Of a DNA stretch of 22,260 nucleotides, positions 7,691-16,465 are shown one piece after another. The notes under the pieces are model-generated. The model was given only the letters and a program-made list of their open reading frames with translations, was not told the DNA's origin and did not search any database. The stretch spans positions 1 to 22,260 of the forward strand of contig CAAGHY010000144.1 in NCBI GenBank assembly GCA_900769735.1, written 5' to 3'. Each line of letters begins with the position of its first letter. The first letter of the stretch is position 1. Source of the stretch: Rikenellaceae bacterium. Lineage in GTDB: Bacteria; Bacteroidota; Bacteroidia; Bacteroidales; UBA932. The translations under genes were made by a program, and so were the position numbers.

Positions 7691-8470
7691 ATGGCAACTA
7701 AACGTTACAACACATTTTACACACCAGTTGGTTTGCTGAATGTGGCCCATTTGGGACACGGTTCTGTGCACATTGATTGGGAGGGGATGCACATTTATGT
7801 AGATCCTTACAATGATGCGTATGATTTTACAGGTATGAAAAAGGCTGATCTCATTATCCTTACCCACGCCCATACAGACCACTATGATTGTGAGGCAATA
7901 AAGAGGATTGCCACCCCAAATACCAAGTTTGTGGTGAGCAAGGGTGTTGGTACCTGTCTTGAGAATGACCTTACCAGAATGAAGATTGATGTAGACAACA
8001 ATCCGCTTAATGTAGACCCTTCAACTACCCTTGAGAATATGAAGAAGTCCGTTGCCTGCCTGCAGCATTGCAGTGTGGCGGTTATGCTTAACGGTGATGC
8101 AATAAAGGCCAGAGGTGTGGAGATTGAGGCAGTTCCTGCTTATAATGTTGAGCAGAAACGTGATAACGGCAATCCGTTCCACATTAAAGGTGAGGGTAAT
8201 GGATATATCCTTGATTTTGGTGGATTTAAAGTATACTTTGCAGGTGATACCGAGCTGATCCCTGAGATGTCTGTAGCAAAAGGTGCGGATATTGCATTTT
8301 TGCCTAAGAATCTGCCTTATACCCTTTCAGATGAGAAGTTCATTGAGGCTGCAAATATGCTTCATCCTAAGAACCTTTTCCCAATCCATTATTTTGAGAT
8401 TGACGGCAAAAAACTTGCTGCAGCCCTTGATCCGGGCATAAGTATGTACATTGACGGTGTAAATTATTAG
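7691..8470 (+). CDS. Metallo-beta-lactamase-fold hydrolase (UlaG/UPF0173-like)
   Basis: A 259-residue cytoplasmic hydrolase of the metallo-beta-lactamase fold. The metal-binding signature is THAHTDHYD with His59, His61, Asp63 and His64, preceded by the core strand pattern of the UlaG/UPF0173 branch (VAHLGHGSVHID). Later metal ligands probably include the Asp in YFAGDTELI and the His in FPIHYFE. The substrate is unknown; relatives act on lactones, phosphoesters and other small molecules. It sits between hutI and ftcD, and its stop is only three bases before the ftcD ATG, so the two are translationally coupled. That placement suggests a job in histidine or folate-formimino metabolism, which is inference. 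It is not a urocanase, which is a much larger NAD-dependent protein. The fold is firm; the role is open. Confidence 0.85.
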   Translation: MATKRYNTFYTPVGLLNVAHLGHGSVHIDWEGMHIYVDPYNDAYDFTGMKKADLIILTHAHTDHYDCEAIKRIATPNTKFVVSKGVGTCLENDLTRMKIDVDNNPLNVDPSTTLENMKKSVACLQHCSVAVMLNGDAIKARGVEIEAVPAYNVEQKRDNGNPFHIKGEGNGYILDFGGFKVYFAGDTELIPEMSVAKGADIAFLPKNLPYTLSDEKFIEAANMLHPKNLFPIHYFEIDGKKLAAALDPGISMYIDGVNY

Positions 8471-8473
8471 AAT

Positions 8474-10183
8474 ATGCAGAAAAAGATAGTTGAGTGCGTT
8501 CCCAATTTCAGTGAGGGACGTGATATGGGGGTAATCAAACAGATTACCGATGTAATTGAATCAGTAGACGGAGTAAAGTTGCTGGATGTTGATCCGGGTG
8601 CCGCTACAAACCGTACTGTTGTAACTTTTGTGGGAGAGCCTGAACCTGTAATGGAGGCAGCTTTCCTTGCAACCCAAAAGGCTGCAGAACTTATAGATAT
8701 GAGAGGACACCACGGAGAGCATCCGCGCAGCGGTGCAACAGATGTTTGTCCTTTCATCCCGATAGCTAACGTAACTATGGAGGAGTGTGCTGAGTATGCC
8801 CGCACAGTTGCCCGCAGAATAGGAGAGGAACTTGGAATCCCTGTTTACTGCTATGAGGCTGCTGCATTCACACCTGAGAGGGAGAATCTTGCATTCTGCC
8901 GTACAGGTGAGTATGAGGGAATCCAGAAGAAACTGCAGGACCCTTACTGGAAACCTGATTTTGGACCGGCTGAGTTCAATGAGAGGGTTGCCCGTACCGG
9001 CATTACAAATGTGGGAGCACGTGATTTCCTTGTAGCAATCAACTATAACCTTAATACAACCTCTACCCGCAGGGCAAATGCAATTGCTTTTGATGTGCGA
9101 GAGAAAGGACGCAAGATGCGTGAAGGAGGCAGCCTTCTTGGAAAGGTGCTTCTTGATGAAAACGGAGAGGAGAGATGGTTGCCTGGTACCCTTAAAGGTT
9201 GCAAGGCCATTGGCTGGTACATTGACGAGTACGGAATTGCACAGGTGTCAATGAACGTTACAAATATCTCCGTTACTCCTGTTCACGTGGCATTTGATGA
9301 GGTTTGTGCCAAGGCTCAGGCCCGTGGCATAAGGGTTACAGGTGCTGAGATTGTAGGTCTTATCCCCAAAAAGGTACTTATAGATGCAGGTAAATATTAC
9401 TTGGCTAAACAGCAGCGTTCTGCAGGTATTGCCGAGGAGGAGATCATAAAGATTGCCGTTAAATCAATGGGCTTGGATGACCTTAAACCGTTCAATCCAC
9501 GTGAGAAGGTAATTGAGTATATGTTGGAGGATTCAGCTGCAGAGGGAGCTCCTAAAAAGCTTGTAGATTTCACTTGCAAAGGATTTGCCCTTGAGACAGC
9601 AAGCGAGTCTCCGGCTCCAGGAGGCGGCTCAATTTCAGCTTATGCCGGTGCTTTGGGTGCAGCATTGGGTACAATGGTTGCCAACCTCAGCGGACACAAA
9701 CCTGGCTGGGATGACAAATGGAAATATTTCTCTGATTGGGCAGAGCAGGGACAGGCAATTGTTTCTGAGCTGTTGTACCTTGTAGACGAAGATACTGCAG
9801 CTTTCAACAAGATTATGGCATGCTTTGGAATGCCTAAGGATACCCCAGAGGAAAAGGCTGCCAGAAGTGCCGCTTTGCAGGAGGCTACCATTTATGCAAC
9901 ACAGGTTCCTCTTCGCACTATGAAGGCTTCTTACAGCGCATTCCCTCTTGTTGAGGCAATGGCTAAAGAGGGTAACCCTAACTCAGTTTCGGATGCAGGT
10001 GTTGGAGCCCTATGCGTACGCACTGCGGTGCACGGTGCATACCTTAACGTAAAAATCAATGCATCGGGAATCAAAGACCGCACTATAGCAGATGCAATCC
10101 TTGCAGAGGCCGCAGAAATTGTAGCATTGACCGATGCCAAAGAGAAAGAAATCCTTGATATAGTAAACAAGGTAATAGGATAA
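8474..10183 (+). CDS. ftcD: Bifunctional glutamate formimidoyltransferase / formimidoyl-THF cyclodeaminase
   Basis: A 569-residue fused enzyme. The N-terminal two-thirds moves the formimino group from formiminoglutamate to tetrahydrofolate, releasing glutamate. The C-terminal domain deaminates the product to 5,10-methenyl-THF. The transferase part (about residues 1-340) opens with IVECVPNFSEGRD and holds the GHHGEHPRSGATDVCPF block near residues 78-94, which contains the catalytic histidine region. The cyclodeaminase part starts near residue 370 with ETASESPAPGGGSISAYAGA. Fusion of the two activities matches the animal enzyme and many Bacteroidetes. It ends the hut operon, three bases after the MBL-fold gene, and is followed by a strong bidirectional terminator. 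With this enzyme no hutG formiminoglutamase is needed. Identification is firm. Confidence 0.96.
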   Translation: MQKKIVECVPNFSEGRDMGVIKQITDVIESVDGVKLLDVDPGAATNRTVVTFVGEPEPVMEAAFLATQKAAELIDMRGHHGEHPRSGATDVCPFIPIANVTMEECAEYARTVARRIGEELGIPVYCYEAAAFTPERENLAFCRTGEYEGIQKKLQDPYWKPDFGPAEFNERVARTGITNVGARDFLVAINYNLNTTSTRRANAIAFDVREKGRKMREGGSLLGKVLLDENGEERWLPGTLKGCKAIGWYIDEYGIAQVSMNVTNISVTPVHVAFDEVCAKAQARGIRVTGAEIVGLIPKKVLIDAGKYYLAKQQRSAGIAEEEIIKIAVKSMGLDDLKPFNPREKVIEYMLEDSAAEGAPKKLVDFTCKGFALETASESPAPGGGSISAYAGALGAALGTMVANLSGHKPGWDDKWKYFSDWAEQGQAIVSELLYLVDEDTAAFNKIMACFGMPKDTPEEKAARSAALQEATIYATQVPLRTMKASYSAFPLVEAMAKEGNPNSVSDAGVGALCVRTAVHGAYLNVKINASGIKDRTIADAILAEAAEIVALTDAKEKEILDIVNKVIG

Positions 10184-10207
10184 ACATAAGTTTTATTTGA
10201 TGCATAA

Positions 10208-10239
10208 AAAAAGAGCAATCCGTTTGGATTGCTCTTTTT
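10208..10239. terminator. Bidirectional terminator between ftcD and the PFOR gene
   Basis: A perfect 14-pair stem (AAAAAGAGCAATCC with GGATTGCTCTTTTT) has a GTTT loop, with A and T tracts on both sides. It lies between two convergent genes and can serve both strands. Confidence 0.92.
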
Positions 10240-10258
10240 ATTATTATATAGGGAGTAA

Positions 10259-13200
10259 TTACTCAGCCTGTCCAGCCATACGTTTGTATGAAGCCAAACG
10301 AAGTTTAGCGAACTCCTCAGTAAGAGCGAACAACTCACCAGCCTCATTAGGGAAAGTCTTAAGCAATGAAGCGTAACGAACCTCACCTTTAATGAAATCC
10401 TGGAATTTGCTCCAATCTGGCTCTTTGCTGTCCAAAGTGAACGGATTCTTACCCTCAGCCTCAAGAGCAGGGTTGAATCTGTAAAGATGCCAGTAACCGC
10501 ACTCAACTGCCAATTTCTCCTCTCTCTGGCTCTTGCCCATACCAGCTTTAAGACCGTGGTTGATACAAGGAGCGTAAGCGATGATTAGAGATGGACCGTC
10601 GTGAGCCTCAGCCTCTTTGATAGCATTCAGGAACTGTGCCTGGTTAGCGCCCATTGCAACCTGTGCAACGTATACATAACCGTAGCTCATAGCCATCATA
10701 CCAAGGTCTTTCTTACGGATCTTCTTACCTGAAGTAGCAAATTTTGCAACAGCACCTGCAGGAGTTGATTTAGAAGACTGTCCACCGGTGTTAGAGTAAA
10801 CCTCAGTATCAACTACCATTACGTTTACATTCTCACCAGAAGCAAGTACGTGGTCTAGTCCACCGTATCCGATATCGTAACCCCAACCGTCACCACCAAA
10901 GATCCACTGGCTGCGAGGAACCAATACATCTTTGTACTGAGCAAGCTGTTTGCAGATATCGCAGTTGCAAGTCTCAATCATAGGAACAAGTTTCTCAGCA
11001 ATCTCTTTAGCAGCTTTAGCATTGTCTTTATTTGACAACCACTCAGCGAACAAAGCTTTCATCTCTGCGCTGCAGCAGTCGCACTCCATACCCTGAACCA
11101 TAAGGTTAGCAGCAGTCTCGCGAAGTCTCTCTGAACCTACTCTCATACCAAGACCGAACTCAGCATTGTCCTCAAACAATGAGTTAGCCCAAGCTGGACC
11201 GTTACCGTTCTTGTCTTTGCAGTATGGAGATGCAGGGAATGAACCAGAGTAGATTGAAGAACAACCTGTAGCATTTGCTACCATCATTCTGTCACCGAAC
11301 AACTGGGTAATTGCTTTGATATATGGAGTCTCACCACAACCTGCACAAGCTCCTGAGAACTCGAACAATGGCTGTGCGAACTGTGAATTCTTAACGTTCT
11401 GCTCTTTAGCAACTACGTTGTCTTTGTAACCAACGTGTGAGTGCATGTAATCGAAGTTAGCCTGCTCAGCCTCCTGAGTAGCAGCTGGCTGCATAACAAG
11501 AGCCTTAGTCTTGGCAGGACAAACATCAGCACAGTTACCGCAACCTGTACAGTCAGCTGGGTCAACCTGCATAGTGAAGAAGTACTCTTTAAGAGGACCG
11601 TTACCTTTAACTCTCTTAATTGCTGTAGGAGCTTTTGCAGCCTCCTCCTCAGTCATAAGGAATGGACGGATAGCAGCGTGAGGACAAACGAATGAACACT
11701 GGTTACACTGGATACAGTTCTCAGCATTCCACTCAGGAACGTGAGTAGCAATACCACGTTTCTCGTAAGCAGCAGTACCAGCAGGGATAACACCGTCAGC
11801 CATATCTTTGAATGCACTTACAGGAAGGTCATTACCGCACTGTGCATTAACAACGTCAGCTACGTTCTTAACCCACTCTGGAGCCAAACGGTTGAATGAA
11901 TCTGGAACGAATTTGCCTCTAGAGATGTTGTTCCACTCAAAAGGAATCTCAACTTTAGTGTACTCACCACCTCTGTCAACAGCAGCGTAGTTCATGTTAA
12001 CGATGTTCTCACCTTTCTTACCGTAGCTCTTGTCAATAGCTTTCTTCATTGCAGAAACTGCAACCTCGTAAGGGATAATCTCAGAGATTTTGAAGAATGC
12101 AGACTGAAGGATAGTGTTTGTTCTGTTGCCCAAACCAATCTCCTCAGCAATCTTGGTAGCGTTGATGATGTACAGGTTAACGTTTTTGTGTGCAATCTCA
12201 GCTTTAACGTGGTCTGGAATTCTCTTAAGAGACTCCTCTACATCCCACAAGCTGTTAAGCAACAAAGTACCGTTTTTCTTGATACCTCTCATAACGTCGT
12301 ATTTGCCTAGGTATGAAGGAACGTGGCAAGCTACAAAGTCTGGAGTTGAAACCAAGTATGGTGAAGTGATAGGAGCGTCACCGAATCTCAAGTGTGAGCA
12401 AGTGAAACCGCCTGATTTCTTGGAATCGTAATCAAAGTAAGCCTGGCAGTATTTGTTGGTGTTCTCACCAATGATCTTGATGGTGTTTTTGTTAGCACCT
12501 ACAGTACCGTCTGAACCCAAACCGTAGAATTTAAGCTCTGCAGTACCAGCTTTAGCCAAGCTGATCTCCTCTAGCTGAGGAAGTGACTTGAAGGTAACGT
12601 CATCAACGATACCAATAGTGAAGTCATTTTTAGGCTCTTTAGCCTCAAGGTTCTCGTAAACGGAAATGATCTGTGCAGGAGTGGTGTCTTTAGAAGAAAG
12701 ACCGTATCTGCCGCCAACAACTTTAGCATTGATGCCGTGCTCTGCAATCATAGATTTTACATCTACGTATAGAGGCTCACCAACTGCACCTGGCTCTTTT
12801 GTTCTGTCAAGAACAGCAATTCTCTTAACGTTCTTAGGAAGAGCTCTTAGGAAATATTTAGCTGAGAATGGTCTGTAAAGTCTTACAGTAACAACACCAA
12901 CTCTCTTGCCTTTAGCCATAAGGTGGTCAACTACCTCTTTGATGGTCTCAGTTACAGAACCCATAGCAATGATGATGTTCTCTGCATCCTCAGCACCGTA
13001 GTAATCAAATGGAAGGTAGTGGCGGCCAGTAAGCTCGCTAATCTCACCCATATATCTTGCAACTACATCTGGAACAGCCTCATAGTATGAGTTGCAAGCC
13101 TCTCTGTTCTGGAAGTAAACGTCTGCGTTCTGGGCAGTACCTTTGGTTACAGGAGCGTTAGGGTTAAGACCTCTAGCGCGGAACTTAGCCAATGATTTGG

Positions 13201-13795
13201 TACTTACCATGTTTTTAAGATCCTCTGCGTCAATTGCCTCAATTTTCTGAATCTCGTGTGAAGTTCTGAAACCGTCAAAGAAGTGAACGAAAGGAACTGA
13301 AGATTTGATTGTAGCCAAGTGAGCTACAGCAGCCATATCCATAGCCTCCTGAACGCTTGCTGAAGCAAGGAATGCAAAACCTGTCTGTCTTGCAGCCATA
13401 ACGTCCTGGTGGTCACCAAAAATAGATAGAGCGTGCGAAGCAAGTGCTCTAGCCGAAACATGGAAAACTGTAGGAAGAAGCTCTCCTGCAATTTTGTACA
13501 TGTTAGGAATCATAAGCAACAAACCCTGCGAAGCAGTGAAAGTTGAAGTAAGAACACCAGTCTGAAGTGAACCGTGAACAGCACCAGCTGCACCACCCTC
13601 ACTCTGCATCTCAACTACCTTTACAGGCTCGCCGAAAATGTTCTTTTTGCCAAAAGCAGACCACTCGTCTACCAACTCCGCCATTGTTGAAGATGGGGTG
13701 ATAGGGTAGATGGCTGCCAATTCGCTAAACATGTATGCTACGTGTGCCGCAGCATAGTTACCGTCGCAGGTAATGAATTGTTTCTCTTTAGCCAT
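10259..13795 (-). CDS. nifJ: Pyruvate:ferredoxin (flavodoxin) oxidoreductase, single chain
   Basis: A 1178-residue single-chain enzyme that oxidises pyruvate with CoA to acetyl-CoA and CO2 and reduces ferredoxin, central to anaerobic energy metabolism. The N-terminus carries the domain I pattern (ITCDGNYAAAHVAY, YPITPSSTMAE, EGGAAGAVHGSLQTG). A two-[4Fe-4S] ferredoxin-like domain follows, with CIQCNQCSFVCP near residue 690 and CTGCGNCADVCP near 748. The proximal-cluster cysteines begin in CAGCGE near 817. The thiamine diphosphate site is GGDGWGYDIGYGG near 967, followed by NTGGQSSKSTP. Domains and length are complete. Codon choice is narrow, as in the GGGtGRT gene, fitting high expression. 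It is transcribed alone: a -7 box lies about 120 bases upstream and the ftcD-side terminator follows. The start at 13795 gives MAKEKQFITCDG. Identification is firm. Confidence 0.97.
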   Translation of the reverse strand: MAKEKQFITCDGNYAAAHVAYMFSELAAIYPITPSSTMAELVDEWSAFGKKNIFGEPVKVVEMQSEGGAAGAVHGSLQTGVLTSTFTASQGLLLMIPNMYKIAGELLPTVFHVSARALASHALSIFGDHQDVMAARQTGFAFLASASVQEAMDMAAVAHLATIKSSVPFVHFFDGFRTSHEIQKIEAIDAEDLKNMVSTKSLAKFRARGLNPNAPVTKGTAQNADVYFQNREACNSYYEAVPDVVARYMGEISELTGRHYLPFDYYGAEDAENIIIAMGSVTETIKEVVDHLMAKGKRVGVVTVRLYRPFSAKYFLRALPKNVKRIAVLDRTKEPGAVGEPLYVDVKSMIAEHGINAKVVGGRYGLSSKDTTPAQIISVYENLEAKEPKNDFTIGIVDDVTFKSLPQLEEISLAKAGTAELKFYGLGSDGTVGANKNTIKIIGENTNKYCQAYFDYDSKKSGGFTCSHLRFGDAPITSPYLVSTPDFVACHVPSYLGKYDVMRGIKKNGTLLLNSLWDVEESLKRIPDHVKAEIAHKNVNLYIINATKIAEEIGLGNRTNTILQSAFFKISEIIPYEVAVSAMKKAIDKSYGKKGENIVNMNYAAVDRGGEYTKVEIPFEWNNISRGKFVPDSFNRLAPEWVKNVADVVNAQCGNDLPVSAFKDMADGVIPAGTAAYEKRGIATHVPEWNAENCIQCNQCSFVCPHAAIRPFLMTEEEAAKAPTAIKRVKGNGPLKEYFFTMQVDPADCTGCGNCADVCPAKTKALVMQPAATQEAEQANFDYMHSHVGYKDNVVAKEQNVKNSQFAQPLFEFSGACAGCGETPYIKAITQLFGDRMMVANATGCSSIYSGSFPASPYCKDKNGNGPAWANSLFEDNAEFGLGMRVGSERLRETAANLMVQGMECDCCSAEMKALFAEWLSNKDNAKAAKEIAEKLVPMIETCNCDICKQLAQYKDVLVPRSQWIFGGDGWGYDIGYGGLDHVLASGENVNVMVVDTEVYSNTGGQSSKSTPAGAVAKFATSGKKIRKKDLGMMAMSYGYVYVAQVAMGANQAQFLNAIKEAEAHDGPSLIIAYAPCINHGLKAGMGKSQREEKLAVECGYWHLYRFNPALEAEGKNPFTLDSKEPDWSKFQDFIKGEVRYASLLKTFPNEAGELFALTEEFAKLRLASYKRMAGQAE

Positions 13796-13911
13796 TTTTA
13801 CTGAATTAAAAATTGTATAATTAAGTTTTCTGTAATAATCTGATAGTTAACCACTTGTACTAAGGAAAATTTGAAGGAAAAATTCTTTGGCACAAGTAAT
13901 GAAAAATCGTT

Positions 13912-13919
13912 CAAAAGTA
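13912..13919 (-). promoter_or_regulatory. -7 box for the PFOR gene
   Basis: CAAAAGTA on the plus strand reads TACTTTTG on the minus strand, an exact -7 match. Transcription from here would give an AT-rich leader of roughly 110 bases before the ATG at 13795. No clear -33 box is seen. Confidence 0.45.
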
Positions 13920-13971
13920 CTAAATAAAATCTAATTTGGGAAGGAAAAAACAATATATTTTCTGCCAATGC

Positions 13972-14001
13972 AAAAAAAGGGGATGGCCACCGGCCATCCC
14001 C
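13972..14001 (-). terminator. Rho-independent terminator of fabD
   Basis: A perfect ten-pair GC-rich stem (GGGGATGGCC with GGCCATCCCC) has a three-base loop and, reading on the minus strand, is followed by seven T. It lies about 33 bases after the fabD stop. Confidence 0.92.
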
Positions 14002-14019
14002 TGTATGAATCAAAAAAAC

Positions 14020-14031
14020 TGTCGGGAAGAA
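14020..14031 (-). repeat. CTTCCCGACA motif copy after the fabD stop
   Basis: TGTCGGGAAGAA on the plus strand (TTCTTCCCGACA in the direction of fabD) starts two bases after the fabD stop codon. It has the same place and orientation relative to its gene as the copy at 19481. Confidence 0.5.
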
Positions 14032-14033
14032 AA

Positions 14034-14909
14034 TTACTGGATTCCCTCTACCTCAACGGTTTTTGCAATTTTGCCGATCAATCCCTGAAGAACGGTGCCC
14101 GGACCAACCTCAGTGAAGTGGTCTGCTCCGTCTGCAACCATATTCTCAACAGACTGGGTCCATCTTACCGGTGCAGTAAGCTGTACAAGAAGGTTTGCCT
14201 TGATCTCTGCAGGATCAGTGTGAGGTTTTGCGTCAACATTCTGGTATACAGGGCAAACCGGTGCAGTGAAATTGGTTTTCTCAATGGCCTCTGCAAGCTC
14301 TACTCTGGCTGGGTCCATAAGAGGTGAGTGGAATGCTCCGCCTACAGGCAGAACAATGGCTCTCTTGGCGCCGGCAGCTTTAAGTGCAACGCAAGCTTTC
14401 TCAACAGCCTCAACCTCTCCAGAGATTACAATCTGTCCGTTGCAGTTATAGTTTGCAGCCACTACAACCCCCTCTGTTGCAGCACAAACATCCTCAATTG
14501 TCTTTGCATCAAGGTTAAGTACGGCAGCCATAGTTGAAGGTTTCAGCTCGCAAGCTTTCTGCATTGCCATAGCGCGTTTTGAAACAAGCACCAAGCCGTC
14601 CTCAAAGCTCATTGCACCTGCGGCAACAAGAGCTGAAAACTCACCAAGTGAGTGACCTGCAACCATTTCCGGTTTGAAATCAGGAAGGCATTTTGCAAGA
14701 ATCACAGAGTGTAGGAAAACAGCCGGCTGTGTAACCTTGGTCTGTTTAAGCTCCTCTGCTGTGCCGTTGAACATAATATCTGTAATTCGGAAGCCAAGAA
14801 TCTCATTTGCTTTCTCAAACATCTCTTTGGCAACAGGATTGCTGTTGTAAAGCTCCTGTCCCATTCCTGTAAACTGAGATCCTTGACCTGGGAAAACGTA
14901 TGCTTTCAT
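14034..14909 (-). CDS. fabD: Malonyl-CoA:ACP transacylase
   Basis: A 291-residue cytoplasmic enzyme that moves malonyl from CoA to acyl carrier protein for fatty acid synthesis. The N-terminal AYVFPGQGSQFTGMG block, the nucleophile Ser87 in GHSLGEFSA, and His194 in AFHSPLM are all in place, and the length is normal. The start at 14909 is the ATG giving MKAYVFPG. A TTG two codons upstream keeps the frame but adds nothing conserved. It stands alone rather than in a fab cluster, with its own -7 box at 14942-14949 and a strong terminator at 13972-14001. Identification is firm. Confidence 0.96.
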   Translation of the reverse strand: MKAYVFPGQGSQFTGMGQELYNSNPVAKEMFEKANEILGFRITDIMFNGTAEELKQTKVTQPAVFLHSVILAKCLPDFKPEMVAGHSLGEFSALVAAGAMSFEDGLVLVSKRAMAMQKACELKPSTMAAVLNLDAKTIEDVCAATEGVVVAANYNCNGQIVISGEVEAVEKACVALKAAGAKRAIVLPVGGAFHSPLMDPARVELAEAIEKTNFTAPVCPVYQNVDAKPHTDPAEIKANLLVQLTAPVRWTQSVENMVADGADHFTEVGPGTVLQGLIGKIAKTVEVEGIQ

Positions 14910-14941
14910 AATCAATAGTTTGTGTTTTGGTTATTCAAAGG

Positions 14942-14970
14942 CAAATATAATAATAATCTGATAAATCAAA
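14942..14970 (-). promoter_or_regulatory. Promoter of fabD
   Basis: On the minus strand, TATATTTG (plus 14942-14949) is an exact -7 box. A TTTG (plus 14967-14970) lies 17 bases upstream, a little closer than the usual 19-21. The promoter diverges from that of the tRNA gene. Confidence 0.5.
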
Positions 14971-14998
14971 ATTTGAGGCTCTTCCTGCAAATTTTTTG

Positions 14999-15006
14999 TA
15001 CTTTTG
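14999..15006 (+). promoter_or_regulatory. -7 box ahead of tRNA-Arg
   Basis: TACTTTTG is an exact -7 match 43 bases before the tRNA. A TTTG at 14972-14975 lies 23 bases upstream, slightly too far for a standard -33 box. The transcript would start near 15013, inside the inverted motif pair. Confidence 0.5.
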
Positions 15007-15007
15007 C

Positions 15008-15044
15008 TTCCCGATGGGTTCCTGCAGTCTGCTGTCGGGAAGAA
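15008..15044 (+). repeat. Inverted pair of the CTTCCCGATA motif in the tRNA leader
   Basis: TTCCCGAT at 15008-15015 faces TGTCGGGAAGAA at 15033-15044, a 7-bp inverted repeat with a 20-base interior. It lies between the -7 box and the 5' end of the tRNA, so it may form a hairpin in the pre-tRNA leader or act at the DNA level. Confidence 0.55.
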
Positions 15045-15049
15045 AATCT

Positions 15050-15121
15050 GGCCCTGTAGTTTAAAGGATAGAATATAAGATTCCGGTTCTTAGGGTGGCG
15101 GTTCGATTCCGCCCGGGGTCG
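15050..15121 (+). tRNA. tRNA-Arg (anticodon CCG)
   Basis: A complete cloverleaf can be drawn by hand. The acceptor stem GGCCCTG pairs with CGGGGTC using two G-T pairs. The D stem is GTTT with GAAT. The anticodon stem TAAGA/TCTTA encloses the loop TTCCGGT, so the anticodon is CCG, which reads the Arg codon CGG. The variable loop is four bases and the T stem is GGCGG/CCGCC around TTCGATT. The discriminator is G at 15121 and CCA is not encoded. The antiporter gene converges on it with 30 bases between; only a weak hairpin followed by T is seen there. Confidence 0.93.
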
Positions 15122-15151
15122 CAAAATGCCACGGTGTTACGTTGCCGTTTT

Positions 15152-16438
15152 TCAAGACATTTTTCGTGGAAATCTGAAAATGATGGACAAAGCAGCTACT
15201 ACGCCAAGGGCAAATGGATAATACATAAATTCCAGTATCTTCATTGCGGATATTCCAGCCAGCCCGCTGGCCATAAGTATCTGAGCGCCATAAGGGATCA
15301 TACCCTGTACAAAGCAGGAGAAAGTGTCCAGTATACTGGCGCATTTGCGTGGGTCAAGCTTGTATTTGTCTGCAATATCCTTTGCAATTCCACCGGTGGT
15401 GATGATTGCAATTGTGTTGTTTGCTGTACACAGGTTGGCCAATGAAACAAGCGCAGCAATGCTGAATTCAGCCCCTCTTTTGCCGTTGATGCGTCTGGTC
15501 ATCTTCTCAATAAGAAAATCAAGTCCTCCGGCAACCCTGATAATCTCCAACATACCACCAGCCAGCATAGTAACAATAATCAGGTCTCCCATTCCGGCAA
15601 TTCCGGTTCCAATATGTCCCAGCCAGCTGATCCAGGTCAGCTTCCCGATAGCAAATCCTATAACAGCATTGGCCAGAATTCCAACGGTAAGCACCACAAC
15701 TACATTGATGCTGGCAATGGCCATACCAATTACCAGCAGATATGGGATAAGGAGTGCAAAATTGATCTGCTCCGCGGCAGGGGTAAAGTTAACCTGTAAT
15801 CCAAGAGCCACATAAATGGCTGCAACAATGATTGCTGCGGGAGCTGCTATGCGGATATTAGCTTTGAACTTGTCTGCCATGGAGCACCCCTGTGTACGTG
15901 TTGCTGCAATTGTGGTATCTGAAATGAACGACAGGTTGTCTCCAAAAAATGAACCGCCAACTACAATGGCGGTAATGAAAGCGGCCGGTATTCCGGTTTC
16001 TGCAGCTATACCTGTGGCTACAGGTACCAAGGCTACAATAGTACCCACGCTGGTTCCTACAGCCATTGAAATGAAACAGGCTGCCAGAAACAATCCGGCA
16101 AGCAGCAGTTTTCCCGGCAATAATTGCAATGTGATGTTAACCGTAGCTTCAATGGCTCCAATCTCCTTTGCGGTAGTGGCAAAAGCTCCGGCCAGGATAA
16201 AGATCCATATCATCAGCAGCACATTCTTGTGTCCTGCACCTTGTGAAAACACACTTATCCTCTCTTCAATCTTCCCCTTCAGGCATACTCCCATAGCATA
16301 CACAGATGCCAACAGGAATGCCGCTGCAATGGGAATCTTATAAAAATCACCAGCCACTAGTGATGATACCAGATACACCACCAAAAATACCACCAGCGGA
16401 CTTAGTGCAAACCAATTATTCTTTTTCCTCTCCATCAT
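15152..16438 (-). CDS. NhaC-type Na+/H+ antiporter family transporter
   Basis: A 428-residue inner-membrane protein with about eleven hydrophobic segments, of the NhaC branch of the ion transporter superfamily. Diagnostic blocks are MAVGTSVGTIVALVPVATG near residues 126-143 and GGSFFGDNLSFISDTTIAAT near 161-180, the latter being the family's conserved Asn/Asp-rich motif. Members exchange Na+ for protons, and some exchange organic acids or amino acid derivatives, so the substrate is not certain. The start is ATG ATG at 16438 or 16435. It lies 45 bases downstream of the sialate esterase-like gene on the same strand, but a TATATTTG -7 box and a palindrome lie in the gap, so it can probably be transcribed on its own. 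The family is firm. Confidence 0.88.
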   Translation of the reverse strand: MMERKKNNWFALSPLVVFLVVYLVSSLVAGDFYKIPIAAAFLLASVYAMGVCLKGKIEERISVFSQGAGHKNVLLMIWIFILAGAFATTAKEIGAIEATVNITLQLLPGKLLLAGLFLAACFISMAVGTSVGTIVALVPVATGIAAETGIPAAFITAIVVGGSFFGDNLSFISDTTIAATRTQGCSMADKFKANIRIAAPAAIIVAAIYVALGLQVNFTPAAEQINFALLIPYLLVIGMAIASINVVVVLTVGILANAVIGFAIGKLTWISWLGHIGTGIAGMGDLIIVTMLAGGMLEIIRVAGGLDFLIEKMTRRINGKRGAEFSIAALVSLANLCTANNTIAIITTGGIAKDIADKYKLDPRKCASILDTFSCFVQGMIPYGAQILMASGLAGISAMKILEFMYYPFALGVVAALSIIFRFPRKMS

Positions 16439-16457
16439 TTTTCAACTAAAAAGGCCG

Positions 16458-16465
16458 CAAATATA
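16458..16465 (-). promoter_or_regulatory. -7 box for the NhaC-type gene
   Basis: CAAATATA on the plus strand reads TATATTTG on the minus strand, an exact -7 match 19 bases before the ATG. It overlaps one end of the palindrome at 16464-16481. Confidence 0.5.

Noticed and set aside
7691..8470. MBL-fold gene as a replacement for urocanase
   Set aside because: Urocanase is a much larger NAD-dependent enzyme with an unrelated fold; there is no basis for the same reaction.
9931..10506. Minus-strand open frame of 191 codons spanning the ftcD/PFOR junction
   Set aside because: It crosses a strong bidirectional terminator and overlaps two firmly identified genes.
13968..14327. Plus-strand open frame of 119 codons across the fabD terminator
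   Set aside because: It is antisense to the fabD 3' end and its start lies in the terminator stem.
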